Positions 52,749-64,000 of a DNA stretch of 64,000 bases are shown piece by piece. Below the pieces are notes generated by a model. The model was given only the letters and a program-made list of their open reading frames with translations. It did not search any database and had not been told where the DNA came from. The stretch's first letter is position 1, and the number at the start of each line of letters is the position of its first letter. The stretch spans positions 83,676 through 147,675 of the forward strand of contig VXBA01000310.1 of the NCBI GenBank assembly GCA_013399895.1, given 5' to 3'. The translations under genes were made by a program, and so were the position numbers. The stretch is from Serilophus lunatus (Eukaryota; Chordata; Aves; Passeriformes; Eurylaimidae).

Positions 52749-52997
52749 CACTAATTTTATTTCCCTTTCTTGTCACTGTTTTTTGTATAGCCAATAACAA
52801 TTAAGCCAGGAAAAACAGAACTGCATTTAATGTCACACAGAGAATACTGCATTATATTAATTTTCTGTATTTAGAAAGAATTGGTCCCCAAACAAAAAAC
52901 TATCCAAGTTAAGCTACAAGATCAAGTCACTTTTATATATTTAGTGTGAAATGTTTCGTTTTATGGAAGTAGTGCTAGTACAGATTTCTACACATTA

Positions 52998-52998
52998 C

Positions 52999-53060
<62 letters not shown>
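52998..53060. repeat. (ATT)n microsatellite, copy 1
   Basis: About 21 uninterrupted ATT units. The equivalent array in copy 2 breaks off at an N, so its length there is not known. Confidence 0.97.
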
Positions 53061-53061
<1 letters not shown>

Positions 53062-54579
53062 GAGAGTATTCCTACCAAAACGCTGTTTGGTTGATTTTAA
53101 TATATTATTTTGGCAAATTCAATAAATTACTTTCCTCTATTAAACCATGAGGGATATAGAAAAATAATAATTTATACTCAAGGATGTAGGAAATACATTC
53201 CACTATGAATTTGTAATTTTCATTAGCTATTGTGGACATAACAATTATGGTTTTACAGTCTGGTCACCAACACAACATAGTGTACTGTAGGATGCACTAT
53301 CAATAGTTGATGCAATGCTATTGGCCATTTACCGATCATGGCACATAATAACTTCAAGGAGGATTCTGATATCAGAAAAATCAGTTCCACGTAGAGATTC
53401 ATGTGCATGGTGTTCTGCAAGCAACTTCTTTTCACAAGTGTCCAAGAGTGCTGTCCATATGAAAACTTTTTTCAGTATGTGCAAATCAGGATCAATCAAA
53501 TACCTTCTGATGAATGACTGAGAATGAAGGAGAAAATATATCGCAATTCTGTTTCTATAGATTTTGCTGTGAACTTGAAAGGGAATGGGATTTCAGCATG
53601 AAGAGGGAAACATCCCCTTCTTTATTGCTATTGCAACATAAAGTAATTAATTCCTAGTACTCTCATATATATTGTAACCACAAAGATATGTAGTACATAC
53701 AATCAGTCTACAGCTAAAAAGATAATTTAGACATGTGTACACAGTACAAAGGTTTCAGGATTAAACCTATAAAGGGAATTTGATCCATTTATGAAGACAG
53801 GGTTGCTCACTACAATGAAGCTTTAGATTAAGTGATTTAGAATCTCTTTTCAAGAATGAATCTTGAAATTTAAAGTAAGGGCTTCCATATTTCTAAAACA
53901 CTATTTTCAGTTGAAGTTAACATGGCAGGAGCAAACAGACTCTTACTGTGTTTTTTAGCACATTTATCCCCATTTCATACTGTGATTCATCACAGTCTGG
54001 GTGCAGTGATTTGAAAGTCCTATAATGTACTAATGCAATAGTGATAGCTATTTTCATTTATTAAAAGCAGTACCAGAATTCTTAGAGCATTTCAAAGCCT
54101 TGTTCCTCTATAGCAACTTTGGCAGAGACCCTGACATAGCTGAAAGTAGCTGAAACACTTTAAAAAAATAAAGAAAAAGGCATCGACATGAAATAGACTC
54201 TGTTCTGAAGTTACTGTATATAGAAAGTATTGTCTGTTCTTGCTAATTAACAGGAAAAGGCCTCCTCCTTCCTTAGATAAATACACAATAGAGAGAAAAG
54301 AAAGCACCCTGCTACACAGCGCCCTCATAAGGGAAAATAACCACGCAAGACTTCTATGCTTTATCCTGCAGTGTAAGAGAGAATAATTGCATTGAAGGAA
54401 AAAAACGTGTTAAGGACACATGGTTAATAACTGTTTGTAGCTACATAAAGAAACTGTGAGGCAGTGCCTAAGTTCCAGAAAGCATTTTACAATGTTCTTT
54501 AAGAACATGGAAAATACTAGTGAACTTAAAGATCTTGTATGTTGCACAGGCCAGCATTGGGGTTTTTGGTTGGTTTTTT

Positions 54580-54651
54580 TTTTGACACTAACCTCGACAC
54601 TAGCATTAGTCTTTTAGTGTTAGAGTTTAGTATTTTTAAAAAGTGTCAAAA
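54580..54651. repeat. Inverted repeat, hairpin-forming
   Basis: TTTTGACACT at 54,580-54,589 is perfectly complementary to AGTGTCAAAA at 54,642-54,651, with CACTAA/TTAGTG pairing possible inside. The 72-base unit could be a small inverted-repeat element or a chance stem. It recurs at 56,505-56,576 in copy 2. Confidence 0.6.
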
Positions 54652-54862
54652 TGCATAATCATAATGTATGGAAGCAAATATAGAAGGCCAAATTAAATTT
54701 TAATAGAAACCAACTAACTATTTTCATATCCATTAATTAGATGCAGAATTGCAGGTAAGAAAATACCTATTAAACAGAAAATTGTATATCATGATCCAAA
54801 ATTGGAAGGATTCAGGGTAAAAATCATAGCCCTGTGATGATTAGGCAATTCCACAGTGACAG

Positions 54863-54863
54863 N
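54863..54863. other. Single-N assembly gap
   Basis: One ambiguous base exactly at the junction between the end of copy 1 and the start of copy 2 of the direct repeat. A gap placed precisely at a repeat junction points to joined contigs. Confidence 0.95.
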
Positions 54864-55113
54864 CACTAATTTTATTTCCCTTTCTTGTCACTGTTTTTTG
54901 TATAGCCAATAACAATTAAGCCAGGAAAAACAGAACTGCATTTAATGTCACACAGAGAATACTGCATTATATTAATTTTCTGTATTTAGAAAGAATTGGT
55001 CCCCAAACAAAAAACTATCCAAGTTAAGCTACAAGATCAAGTCACTTTTATATATTTAGTGTGAAATGTTTCGTTTTATGGAAGTAGTGCTAGTACAGAT
55101 TTCTACACATTAC

Positions 55114-55166
<53 letters not shown>

Positions 55167-56787
55167 NAATTATGGTTTTACAGTCTGGTCACCAACACAA
55201 CATAGTGTACTGTAGGATGCACTATCAATAGTTGATGCAATGCTATTGGCCATTTACCGATCATGGCACATAATAACTTCAAGGAGGATTCTGATATCAG
55301 AAAAATCAGTTCCACGTAGAGATTCATGTGCATGGTGTTCTGCAAGCAACTTCTTTTCACAAGTGTCCAAGAGTGCTGTCCATATGAAAACTTTTTTCAG
55401 TATGTGCAAATCAGGATCAATCAAATACCTTCTGATGAATGACTGAGAATGAAGGAGAAAATATATCGCAATTCTGTTTCTATAGATTTTGCTGTGAACT
55501 TGAAAGGGAATGGGATTTCAGCATGAAGAGGGAAACATCCCCTTCTTTATTGCTATTGCAACATAAAGTAATTAATTCCTAGTACTCTCATATATATTGT
55601 AACCACAAAGATATGTAGTACATACAATCAGTCTACAGCTAAAAAGATAATTTAGACATGTGTACACAGTACAAAGGTTTCAGGATTAAACCTATAAAGG
55701 GAATTTGATCCATTTATGAAGACAGGGTTGCTCACTACAATGAAGCTTTAGATTAAGTGATTTAGAATCTCTTTTCAAGAATGAATCTTGAAATTTAAAG
55801 TAAGGGCTTCCATATTTCTAAAACACTATTTTCAGTTGAAGTTAACATGGCAGGAGCAAACAGACTCTTACTGTGTTTTTTAGCACATTTATCCCCATTT
55901 CATACTGTGATTCATCACAGTCTGGGTGCAGTGATTTGAAAGTCCTATAATGTACTAATGCAATAGTGATAGCTATTTTCATTTATTAAAAGCAGTACCA
56001 GAATTCTTAGAGCATTTCAAAGCCTTGTTCCTCTATAGCAACTTTGGCAGAGACCCTGACATAGCTGAAAGTAGCTGAAACACTTTAAAAAAATAAAGAA
56101 AAAGGCATCGACATGAAATAGACTCTGTTCTGAAGTTACTGTATATAGAAAGTATTGTCTGTTCTTGCTAATTAACAGGAAAAGGCCTCCTCCTTCCTTA
56201 GATAAATACACAATAGAGAGAAAAGAAAGCACCCTGCTACACAGCGCCCTCATAAGGGAAAATAACCACGCAAGACTTCTATGCTTTATCCTGCAGTGTA
56301 AGAGAGAATAATTGCATTGAAGGAAAAAAACGTGTTAAGGACACATGGTTAATAACTGTTTGTAGCTACATAAAGAAACTGTGAGGCAGTGCCTAAGTTC
56401 CAGAAAGCATTTTACAATGTTCTTTAAGAACATGGAAAATACTAGTGAACTTAAAGATCTTGTATGTTGCACAGGCCAGCATTGGGGTTTTTGGTTGGTT
56501 TTTTTTTTGACACTAACCTCGACACTAGCATTAGTCTTTTAGTGTTAGAGTTTAGTATTTTTAAAAAGTGTCAAAATGCATAATCATAATGTATGGAAGC
56601 AAATATAGAAGGCCAAATTAAATTTTAATAGAAACCAACTAACTATTTTCATATCCATTAATTAGATGCAGAATTGCAGGTAAGAAAATACCTATTAAAC
56701 AGAAAATTGTATATCATGATCCAAAATTGGAAGGATTCAGGGTAAAAATCATAGCCCTGTGATGATTAGGCAATTCCACAGTGACAG
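54864..56787 (+). repeat. 2-kb direct repeat, copy 2, likely assembly artefact
   Basis: Repeats copy 1 with no difference noticed by eye, except that 191 bases equivalent to 53,052-53,242 are replaced by a single N at 55,167. Sequence beyond 56,787 ('gggatatctaac') is unique and does not follow copy 1. Identity this high in freely diverging non-coding DNA, with Ns at both breaks, is best explained by unmerged overlapping or allelic contigs. A very recent real tandem duplication is possible but less likely. Confidence 0.93.
55113..55167. repeat. (ATT)n microsatellite, copy 2, ending in N
   Basis: About 18 ATT units followed directly by an N at 55,167. The sequence that resumes corresponds to a point 182 bases past the end of the array in copy 1. 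The array evidently stopped a contig. Confidence 0.95.
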
Positions 56788-59700
56788 GGGATATCTAACA
56801 TCAAGTCAGCATGGTGATGTCAGGACAACTAAAGAAAACTAAAGCCCTAGGCAGAGTACTCTAACACATATTATAAAAGGACCAACAGCAAGAGTCTGAA
56901 GTCACAGCTCTATCTTACAACACAGCTGTTTCACATTGCCTAACCCAAGCCAGCTGTTGGAGCTGGACACAGTTGGCCCTGGACCAAAAGGAATGTGAGC
57001 AGGATGGTGCTGGCCCTGTGAGAGAACCTGGAATCCTGACAACAACTCCAACAGTACTAAAGTATTTCTAATGCTTCTTATGTTTTCATATTTTCTTTAC
57101 ATTAGATCACAAAGTCATCCAAAAATATTGCAGTAAAACTCTCAGTGTCTTAACTAAGGGTCACCGAATATCAAACACAATCTTTTTATTTGTATATTAC
57201 TCATTTGATATTTTTGTATTTTATATTAGCATGCTTTAATGAAACAACCTAAAATAACACAACAAAATATACAGAGAAGCATCACACTCTCAATCTGTAG
57301 TTTCATTAAGGTCCTAAAATAATTACATAATTCTTGTTTTACAAATAACTTCAAACTAGTAGTATTGCTAGTAACTTCAGCTATATTTAGACTCAACTGA
57401 ATCAAAATACTGTAATAAAATAAGGATTTATTTATATCTTTAGACATTGTTCTTTTTTTGATTTAGAATACACAATTTATTCCAAATTTCAGAAGCATTA
57501 CTAAATTAATCAAGATATGTCTCTAATAAACTCTGCCTACATCCCATCTGTATTGTGAACCTTGAAGTCCAGGCTTTTTCTTAATTTTAGGTATGATCTT
57601 AGTTTCTAAAACTGATTATCCATTTTGGTGTTTCAAGTTGAAATAACATAGATCAAATTTTCAGGAAGCAGACTGTACGAGTTCTGCACTGCAAATCAGT
57701 TTAGAATGCTGTAATTTTTTATTGGTAGCAATTTTTCTATACTCTTGGTCAAGTTACTCAGAAACACAGCAGGACCCTTACTTGAATTCTTTCAACTATA
57801 ATGTTATAGTCACTGACCAATGAATAAGGAAATGCCTTTTGAAATGTGTTTTATTCATTCAAACAATCCCTTGGAACAAGATGGGATATTTAAGAATACA
57901 ACCTTAAACATATAAATTCCAAGCAACTTAATTATCTTTATTAATATTCTATATCTTCTTATCAATTGTAGGATAGTTTTAAGCAGAATTCATTCATTTA
58001 TAAAATAATTTTATAGTTCTTTCAAGAAGTTGAATAAACTTTGCAAAGCATGCCAGTTGGCAGGCACAGATGCCCACAATTCACACACTGATTATAAAGT
58101 ACTAAAGAATTAGTCACAAAAAACCCTCAAAAATCAATCAAACAAATAAAAACCCAAGTAAACTGACAATACACGTTTATTTTTAAGGACTAGTGATATT
58201 TTATAAATAACAAAAGAAAGTTCTGTTTTACCAGCAGATTAAGTGCAGCAAAGGAGAGTATACTCTTGCAATTAAGAGAAAAAATTAGATGACACTTAAA
58301 CACAAATATAAGAAACCTCACATTTTGTATTACAGTATTTATTGTTATCATAACCTCAAATATTTAATTTCAGTAACATATTATATTTTCTTTGTGATAT
58401 GCAATCAGTTTCCATATTAACAAACAAAACAGGGAGTTATGTGAATGGCTGATGCCATTTTAATCCACCACGAAAGACAAATGTTCTTCCCCAGGCCTCA
58501 ACATTCGTATCCAAGTTCCTAATTGCTTTTCATGCCCTAACAGTTTTTCGTTTTACTGATGTACTTTCCTGGACTCCTGATCACTCCCCTAGGCCCAAAA
58601 ATCATTATGGAGTTTTACATATTCTGTCCAAAATACTTCTTTTCCCACTAATTATTTCCTTAATTCATTATTTGAGATGTTTCTACAACTACAACTAAAA
58701 TGAAATAGATAAACTTGTCATTCTATCAGTAAATGATAATCATATTATATAGGTTTGAGTCAGTTTTTCTCAAGTTGGTACATAGCAGACAGTATACTGC
58801 AACATCAAGTTTCAGTAGATATATTGTAATGTGTGGGTATTTATGTACCCTATACATTGGATTAACTGGATTTGCTTATTTTCTGGCAAGAAGCAATAAT
58901 AACATAAATTGTCAATGTTATAGTTTGAGTGTTAAAAAGCATTCCCTGGATTTTCTAATGTTAATTATATTTAAGATTCAGGCATCTTATAGTGAATAAA
59001 TTTTAATGTCTTTCTATATATACTAGAATCAACTCTTAATTGCATGTAACTGAAAGATTATGTTTGATAGAACCAAAGGGTCAGAAAAAAAGAAAATGCA
59101 GGTGTTGGCTCTCACCTATAATTACGTGTATCTGTTTGAATAAACATTTAGGCTGAATGCATAGCAGTGTGTTTTACTGAAGGTACGCAAGCAAACTATA
59201 AAAATACAAAGAAGAAAATAAAGAATTTAAAAATATAAATTCTCACAAGTATTAAACAAAAGCCAAGGTGTTACTTACTCTATGCAGACTATTAGCACAA
59301 TATCCTGGAACTATATTATGACATACAAAGCTACAGAAATTGTTTACCAAATCACAGTATTTATTCCAAATAATATAAACCTACTGAAATCAATAGTACT
59401 CTTTTCAATGATATTTATTAATTTTCTTAGAGATCTTGGATGATCAAAGTTTCTTAAGTACTCTTTTATTATTGGTTCATATAGGTTTTTGTTTGGCTTA
59501 TAGTATTTGTAAGCGTAAAGCACTCAACATAGGTACACAGCAGTGGACAAAAAATCTACATGCTAGTATTCAGAGTACAACAACTCTTCACCATCATCAC
59601 CAATCCTAAAAAATAAAATCCCAAAACATAGGCTTGCATTTTTCTCTGTGGTGTATTTTGCTCTTCCAATGATGTAAAGTTCTTTAGAAGTTTAGTTCAA

Positions 59701-60589
59701 TTATTTAAAACCAGAAAATACAATGTTTTTGTAAGTGCACACTGGAAGACTTGTTCAAGCCACTTAAAGTTGATTGTATTAGAAACCCCGAACAGACCAG
59801 AGTGTTCCAGTTGGGTCAACTCCCACACCACATTCCTAAGAGTCTGATCACAGGACTAAATCCCACTGTGATTCAAGAATACCAAAGTATTCTCACCTCT
59901 TTTAAGACTGAATTGTACCTGTCATTGGTGAGACATAGCTTACCCTGAGGACTATCACCAGTTAAATAATAAAGAAATAAATAACTTTGGATGTTTTTAA
60001 ATGTATAGAAGTGAAAGACTGTACGCAGTACACAGTATAATAGTTATGAAATTTAGCAGTATGTAATTTGACAATACATCACTTCTATGTTGCTTTTATT
60101 CTGTACTGGCTAAAGACAAATAGAGATATGTTTTATAGAGATGTGTTTTGGGTGAATTAAGTCTCCTCCACAGACAGCAGAATGAGTATTGAGGGGTTAT
60201 TCACTTAATTTTGTATTACCTACAGTGTCAGTTTGGCTAAAGATTGATATCTTCAACATAACGCTGGGAAACCTCAATTCTGTTGGATTTTGTTTGTTTG
60301 TTTTGAACAAGAAGTATACTTCTGCTACTGAGTACTAGACTTCTGAGCAGTGTAAAATTTCAGCTAGATTTCTGAGACATATGAAATATAACTTTTGTAG
60401 CAGCTATTATCTTTTGTCACATTAATAACTTTAATAAGATCAGAGTAAGAATCTGACTGCTAAGTGTTCCTTTCTCCTATAGATTTTATTGCACAGGAAT
60501 GGAGATGGAGTCTGCTAATTAAATGGGTTTGGAGTCTGCTTTTTGATACCGTTATCGATGTTACAGAACTGTACCAAACCCTGGGCAAC
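56788..60589. other. AT-rich unique sequence, no gene seen
   Basis: About 3.8 kb. The patch 56,880-57,050 is somewhat GC-richer but was not identified. Open frames are 88 codons or fewer and without domains. Confidence 0.5.
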
Positions 60590-61025
60590 TGCAATAATAC
60601 TAAGCATGAGAAGGTGAAGGAAGACCTTTGTGTTTCATCCCCTACATCAGCGTGTGTCGCCTTGCCTCATTTCCAGGTTATTCTCTGTCTTGTCTTGATC
60701 ATTATGCTTTGCTGTTATAGAACCTTAACATGCAAAAGGCTAAGAAGGTTTCAGTGCAATTACGCAACCTCTGGGATCAGAGAGAGATCACAAAGTTTTA
60801 AGTTCTTTGTAGATATATTTTCAGCCAAGAAATTTTTTACAATGAGGATGATGAAACATTGCAATAGGGTGCCCAAAAAGGCAGTAGGTGTTCTATCCAT
60901 GGAAACATTGGTCAGGTTGCACAGCCTGATGTATTTGAAGAAGTCCCTGCTCATTGCAGCAGGGGAGTGGACTAGATGAACTCTAAAGGTCTCTTCCAAC
61001 CCAAAATATTCTATGACTCTGTATT
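60590..61025 (+). mobile_element. CR1 LINE 3' end
   Basis: Plus-strand CR1 ending with the diagnostic terminus 'attctatgactctgt' at about 61,008-61,022, preceded by 'ctctaaaggtctcttccaac' and 'gggagtggactagatgaa'. The preceding coding part is the end of the reverse transcriptase, with KFFTMRMMKHCNRVPKKAV as a diverged form of the family's FFTVRVVKHWNRLPREVV. The segment 60,590-60,770 is less certain; it contains 'gagaaggtgaaggaagacc', which fits CR1 upstream sequence, and then a stretch that does not. It is 5'-truncated and moderately old. Confidence 0.88.
60770..60979 (+). pseudogene. CR1 ORF2 C-terminal remnant
   Basis: The last 70 codons of an open frame that begins at 60,464 are CR1-derived: FKFFVDIFSAKKFFTMRMMKHCNRVPKKAV, then METLVRL and a leucine-rich end. 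The upstream hundred codons are not clearly CR1. The family Trp in the HWNR motif is Cys here and the Leu of NRLP is Val. It is a fossil with no catalytic part. Confidence 0.82.
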
Positions 61026-63980
61026 TCAAGAACTGCTTGTTTCAATAGTCCCAGTTTGAAAAAACTTCCCTTACTGTCAAAAAACAACACACAGCAATTC
61101 AGTAAATCTGAAAAAATATGAAGATCTTTAGAAAATTTCAGAATCCTCCATTTAATAGATTCTTAAATACAGTATAGCAGGTGCTTCACTAAACTATTTT
61201 ATTAACATTAAAATGCATTACTAATTTTATTTTTTTAAAAATGTTAGGGAACACGGTGATTTCCAGAAACTCAAAAAATTAATTTCTTTTATTGGTTGCA
61301 TCATTCCATGATATAGTGCTGAATGTTTATTTTGCTTTGTAAGTGTACCAAAGATGTGTACTAAGAATACCAAGTGTTATATGTGAAATACATTTCAAAT
61401 TTCATCTGAGAAATAAGAAAATTACCTTAACATATTTGGATCACTATTATACAGTCAATAATTGTCACTACATTCCTCTCTGATTGATATAATAGTTTCT
61501 ATAGCTGGTGTCCTCTTCTCTGAGGAGCATGTAAAGATTACTAGTGTTTAAAAAGATAAATGATACAACGTACAGAATCAGTAAACTTTGGAGTCCACAG
61601 GTATGCCAACATGTGACAAAAACCATCATCAGTCTTTCAAAAACTTGCCTCTCCTCCCTTCTTCCCCCCACCAATAAACCAACTTAAACTCTATGGGAAA
61701 ACATTGCTATTTGTACTCTTATAAAATATCACCTGACTCAGTTCTTGTAATTTACTTGAGAAAAAAATTAAGTTACTAACCCTTCAAGAAATATTATTCT
61801 TGATGTTTTATACTATTCAGAGGTTCTGCTTTCAAAAATCACACTACACCCTACTGTGTCAAAATAGATCAGAATGACATTTTTCTATTTTTTTAAATTA
61901 TACTTACATGCTCAAAAATAACATCATTTTCCATTTTTACTAGTTCTTAGGCATAGTGGGAAAGGATAACAGGGAGAGAGATAGAGCAAGTGTGAGTCTA
62001 AGCAGCATATAATAGTGAATAATTAATCTGCTGGACAGAAATGTACCACAGCCAGAGTTCCATCGCAATCTTTACTTAAATTCTTCTAATTCTTCTAAGT
62101 TCTCCTCTGAAGGAGCTGGAGAAGTATCTGTCCCAGACTGGTATAAAGGCTGACATTCGCTTATAGTCAGCAAATCAGCGAAAGTGGTTGTTCTCGTATA
62201 TAAAATCTCTACACACTCACAGCTGTGTTAGATACTCCCTAAAAACAAGTATGTGAGATATGAAAATCAGAGGATGAGACTTATGTTATACAGACTGAAG
62301 CAAACAATTCTATTCCTTCTCTTGAAAATTATGTGCAAGTGTATCAGTGCAGGATGAGCTACTGAAATTGGTAACAACTGCTAACAATAGTGTAAACACT
62401 ATTACGTATTTGATTCTGTGCTGAACAGGTTGGATTACTTCAAGTCTGTAAAATGCCACAGTGAGAAAAAAACATTATACTCTAAGAAAAGATCATAAAA
62501 TGCAAACTGATATACAATGAAGCTTTATTATAAAAGATCACAAGGGATTAATATGGGTTTCATAATTTATTCAGTATTGGAATGTCACATTAATACCTCT
62601 AGAGATACATGATAGGGAATAATAAAAGTAACAGACATGGACCCAGTATGACAGTGGCCACTTGCCAGGGAGAAAGCATACAGCAATGAAAATACTGGCA
62701 TGATAACAGTTTTGTTACTCGGTATATTTACTGATTCATTATCTCCAATTCTTCAGGTTTCATTGGCCCCAGTGTTACAAACACTCTGGCTCAGATGCAT
62801 CTTTATACCTGCCAAAGCCAAAAGACCCAGAGAGAGGATACAGATATTGGCTAAAAGGGCCTTTTCATTTATATGTAACTGCCAGTGAAAAAATGGAGTT
62901 TTATGGAAGCATGCAGAGAAAATGAATATTCCCTGAAGCATTTAATCAAAAACCTTTCAGCTCAATCTGTGGATTTTAGGTCATTTAGTTTTTTTTAATA
63001 GGGCAACTTTTCTCTTGCTTTTGCAATATAATATATTGTTTAAAATATGACAGCAACTACTAATGCATATATCCTATGTAAATTATATTCCTGCACTTCC
63101 TATACATCAATTGTGCTAAGAAAATATCTTAATTTTATAAACACATAATAGAAGCAACTAGTAATAAAACTGGTTTCTGGACTTCAGCAGAGGAGAGTTC
63201 GCTTCAGATGCTGAGTGCTCAACTTGAGATGAGACATACTCCATTTCAAAGATCCCAGTCAAAATTAGAAACACGCTATTACAGTCATTTGTGTGGCAAA
63301 CCTTATCTCTGTCTTCCTTAATTAGATCTCACTTTTATTCTTCTCACCTTTCACATTAAGTTTAAATTGACTTTTTTAAAAAACAAAAGCAATCATAATC
63401 TCAGTTAGCTCCCATATTAGTAATACATCTACCTCGCCTAGCTAAAATTATCAAAGTTTTACAGTTACCATAAAGAGGACTTCTTTATTCTGGTCCTCAG
63501 CTACTTCTGATTTGACTTTTGTCCCATGCACTTTATTGGAAATATTCTATTAACCATCTTCAGTGATCTATTTTAATTATTTATTGTTAAACAATCCACT
63601 ACTAAATCTCAATGTATCTGCATAATTAGATTATTTCAAATATACTGAAAGAGTTTTGCTGGAAATGTAACCCTCTTTCAAATCTCCTAAAACTCTCTAG
63701 TCTGCTCTGTGTTGTTCTCCATTTGATTATCATTATCCCTTCAATGTCGCCACCAAATTCTCTAATGCTACTAACAAAATTCATTTTCATAAACACACAT
63801 TTCCATGTACTGATAAGGTAAGTCACACCTTGCACTGGCCAGTTAAACCACCCTTCCAGGCTGCCCTTTTTAATTGAATTCCCATAGGCTAACAAAGCTT
63901 CATTTAAAGCTCTCCTTAAAATGGGCACAAATTCCAACTGATGTTGTTATACAGCTTTGGGCCTATACAAGGTTCACGGC
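61026..63980. other. AT-rich unique sequence, no gene seen
   Basis: About 3 kb with no recognisable exon or repeat. Open frames of up to 103 codons (63,626-63,937 minus) have no known motif. Confidence 0.5.
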
Positions 63981-64000
63981 TGTACTAGTTTGAAATCAAA
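63981..64000 (+). mobile_element. Possible LTR start at window edge
   Basis: The final 20 bases, 'tgtactagtttgaaatcaaa', begin with TG and resemble the 5' end of some avian LTRs, which open with a TGT-CCTGGTTT-type sequence. The match is very short and the remainder lies outside the window, so this is only a hint. Confidence 0.2.

Larger units (their letters stand above)
52749..54862 (+). repeat. 2.1-kb direct repeat, copy 1
   Basis: The whole segment recurs downstream at 54,864-56,787. The first 303 bases align at an offset of 2,115 and the rest, from 53,243 on, at an offset of 1,925. Identical open frames at 53,253-53,435 (-), 53,315-53,521 (+) and 54,092-54,328 (-) recur exactly in copy 2. 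This copy is the complete one: it holds the full ATT microsatellite and its 3' flank. It has no recognisable gene. It is directly abutted by an N at 54,863. It probably represents the true single locus. Confidence 0.97.

Noticed and set aside
52998..53060. CRISPR-like or satellite array
   Set aside because: A plain ATT trinucleotide microsatellite with no spacers. No repeat-spacer structure occurs anywhere in the window.
55178..56253. Repeated identical open frames as a duplicated gene family
   Set aside because: They are exact copies of 53,253-54,328 within the presumed assembly duplication, are short, and show no domain.
60464..60979. 171-codon open frame as a host gene
   Set aside because: Its last 70 codons are CR1 reverse-transcriptase C-terminus ending in the CR1 3' terminus; the upstream part has no known domain.
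1..64000. tRNA or other structural RNA genes
   Set aside because: I looked for B-box-like GGTTCGANTCC strings and known snRNA starts by eye and found none convincing; a covariance-model search would be needed to exclude diverged copies.

Overview
The window looks like euchromatic, AT-rich vertebrate DNA, most probably from a bird. No cellular gene could be recognised on either strand. The diagnostic content is retroelement debris. At least eight fragments derive from CR1-type LINEs, recognisable by decayed reverse-transcriptase peptides (LDFSKAF, LGPVLF, FADDTKL, LPREVV) and by the characteristic 3' end that finishes near ATTCTATGA. There is also the 3' end of an avian-type solo LTR near 27.7 kb. 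CR1 also occurs in crocodilians and turtles, but the LTR and the CR1 sequence style favour a bird, perhaps a neoavian one. The species cannot be fixed from the sequence.

Layout: 1-166 is a CR1 3' end on the minus strand. About 167-12,830 is AT-rich unique sequence with only short simple repeats and one weak LTR-like patch near 10.65 kb. From 12.8 to 24.0 kb lies a retroelement-dense belt: CR1 remnants at 12.83-13.55 (-), 17.97-18.63 (-), 21.37-22.51 (+) and 23.44-24.03 kb (-), with an unexplained GC-rich block at 14.2-14.85 kb. From 24.0 to 38.7 kb the DNA is again AT-rich and unique, apart from the LTR fragment at 27.64-27.79 kb. An old CR1 lies at about 38.7-40.39 kb (+). From 40.4 to 60.6 kb there is mostly unique AT-rich DNA with a CR1 3' end at 50.09-50.31 kb (-), several microsatellites and a striking 2-kb direct duplication at 52,749-56,787. 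A CR1 3' end on the plus strand lies at 60.6-61.03 kb. The last 20 bases may be the start of another LTR.

The 2-kb duplication looks like an assembly artefact rather than biology. The copies read as identical wherever compared, they abut at a single N, and the second copy carries another single N where an ATT microsatellite and 191 flanking bases are missing.

The open reading frames of 60-176 codons are either CR1 remnants or chance frames. The window is best read as an intergenic region or one or more large introns. No undescribed system was found. The items most worth a second look are the false duplication, the GC-rich block at 14.2-14.85 kb, the inverted CR1 pair at 18 and 22 kb, and the long repeat-poor stretches that could hold conserved non-coding elements.
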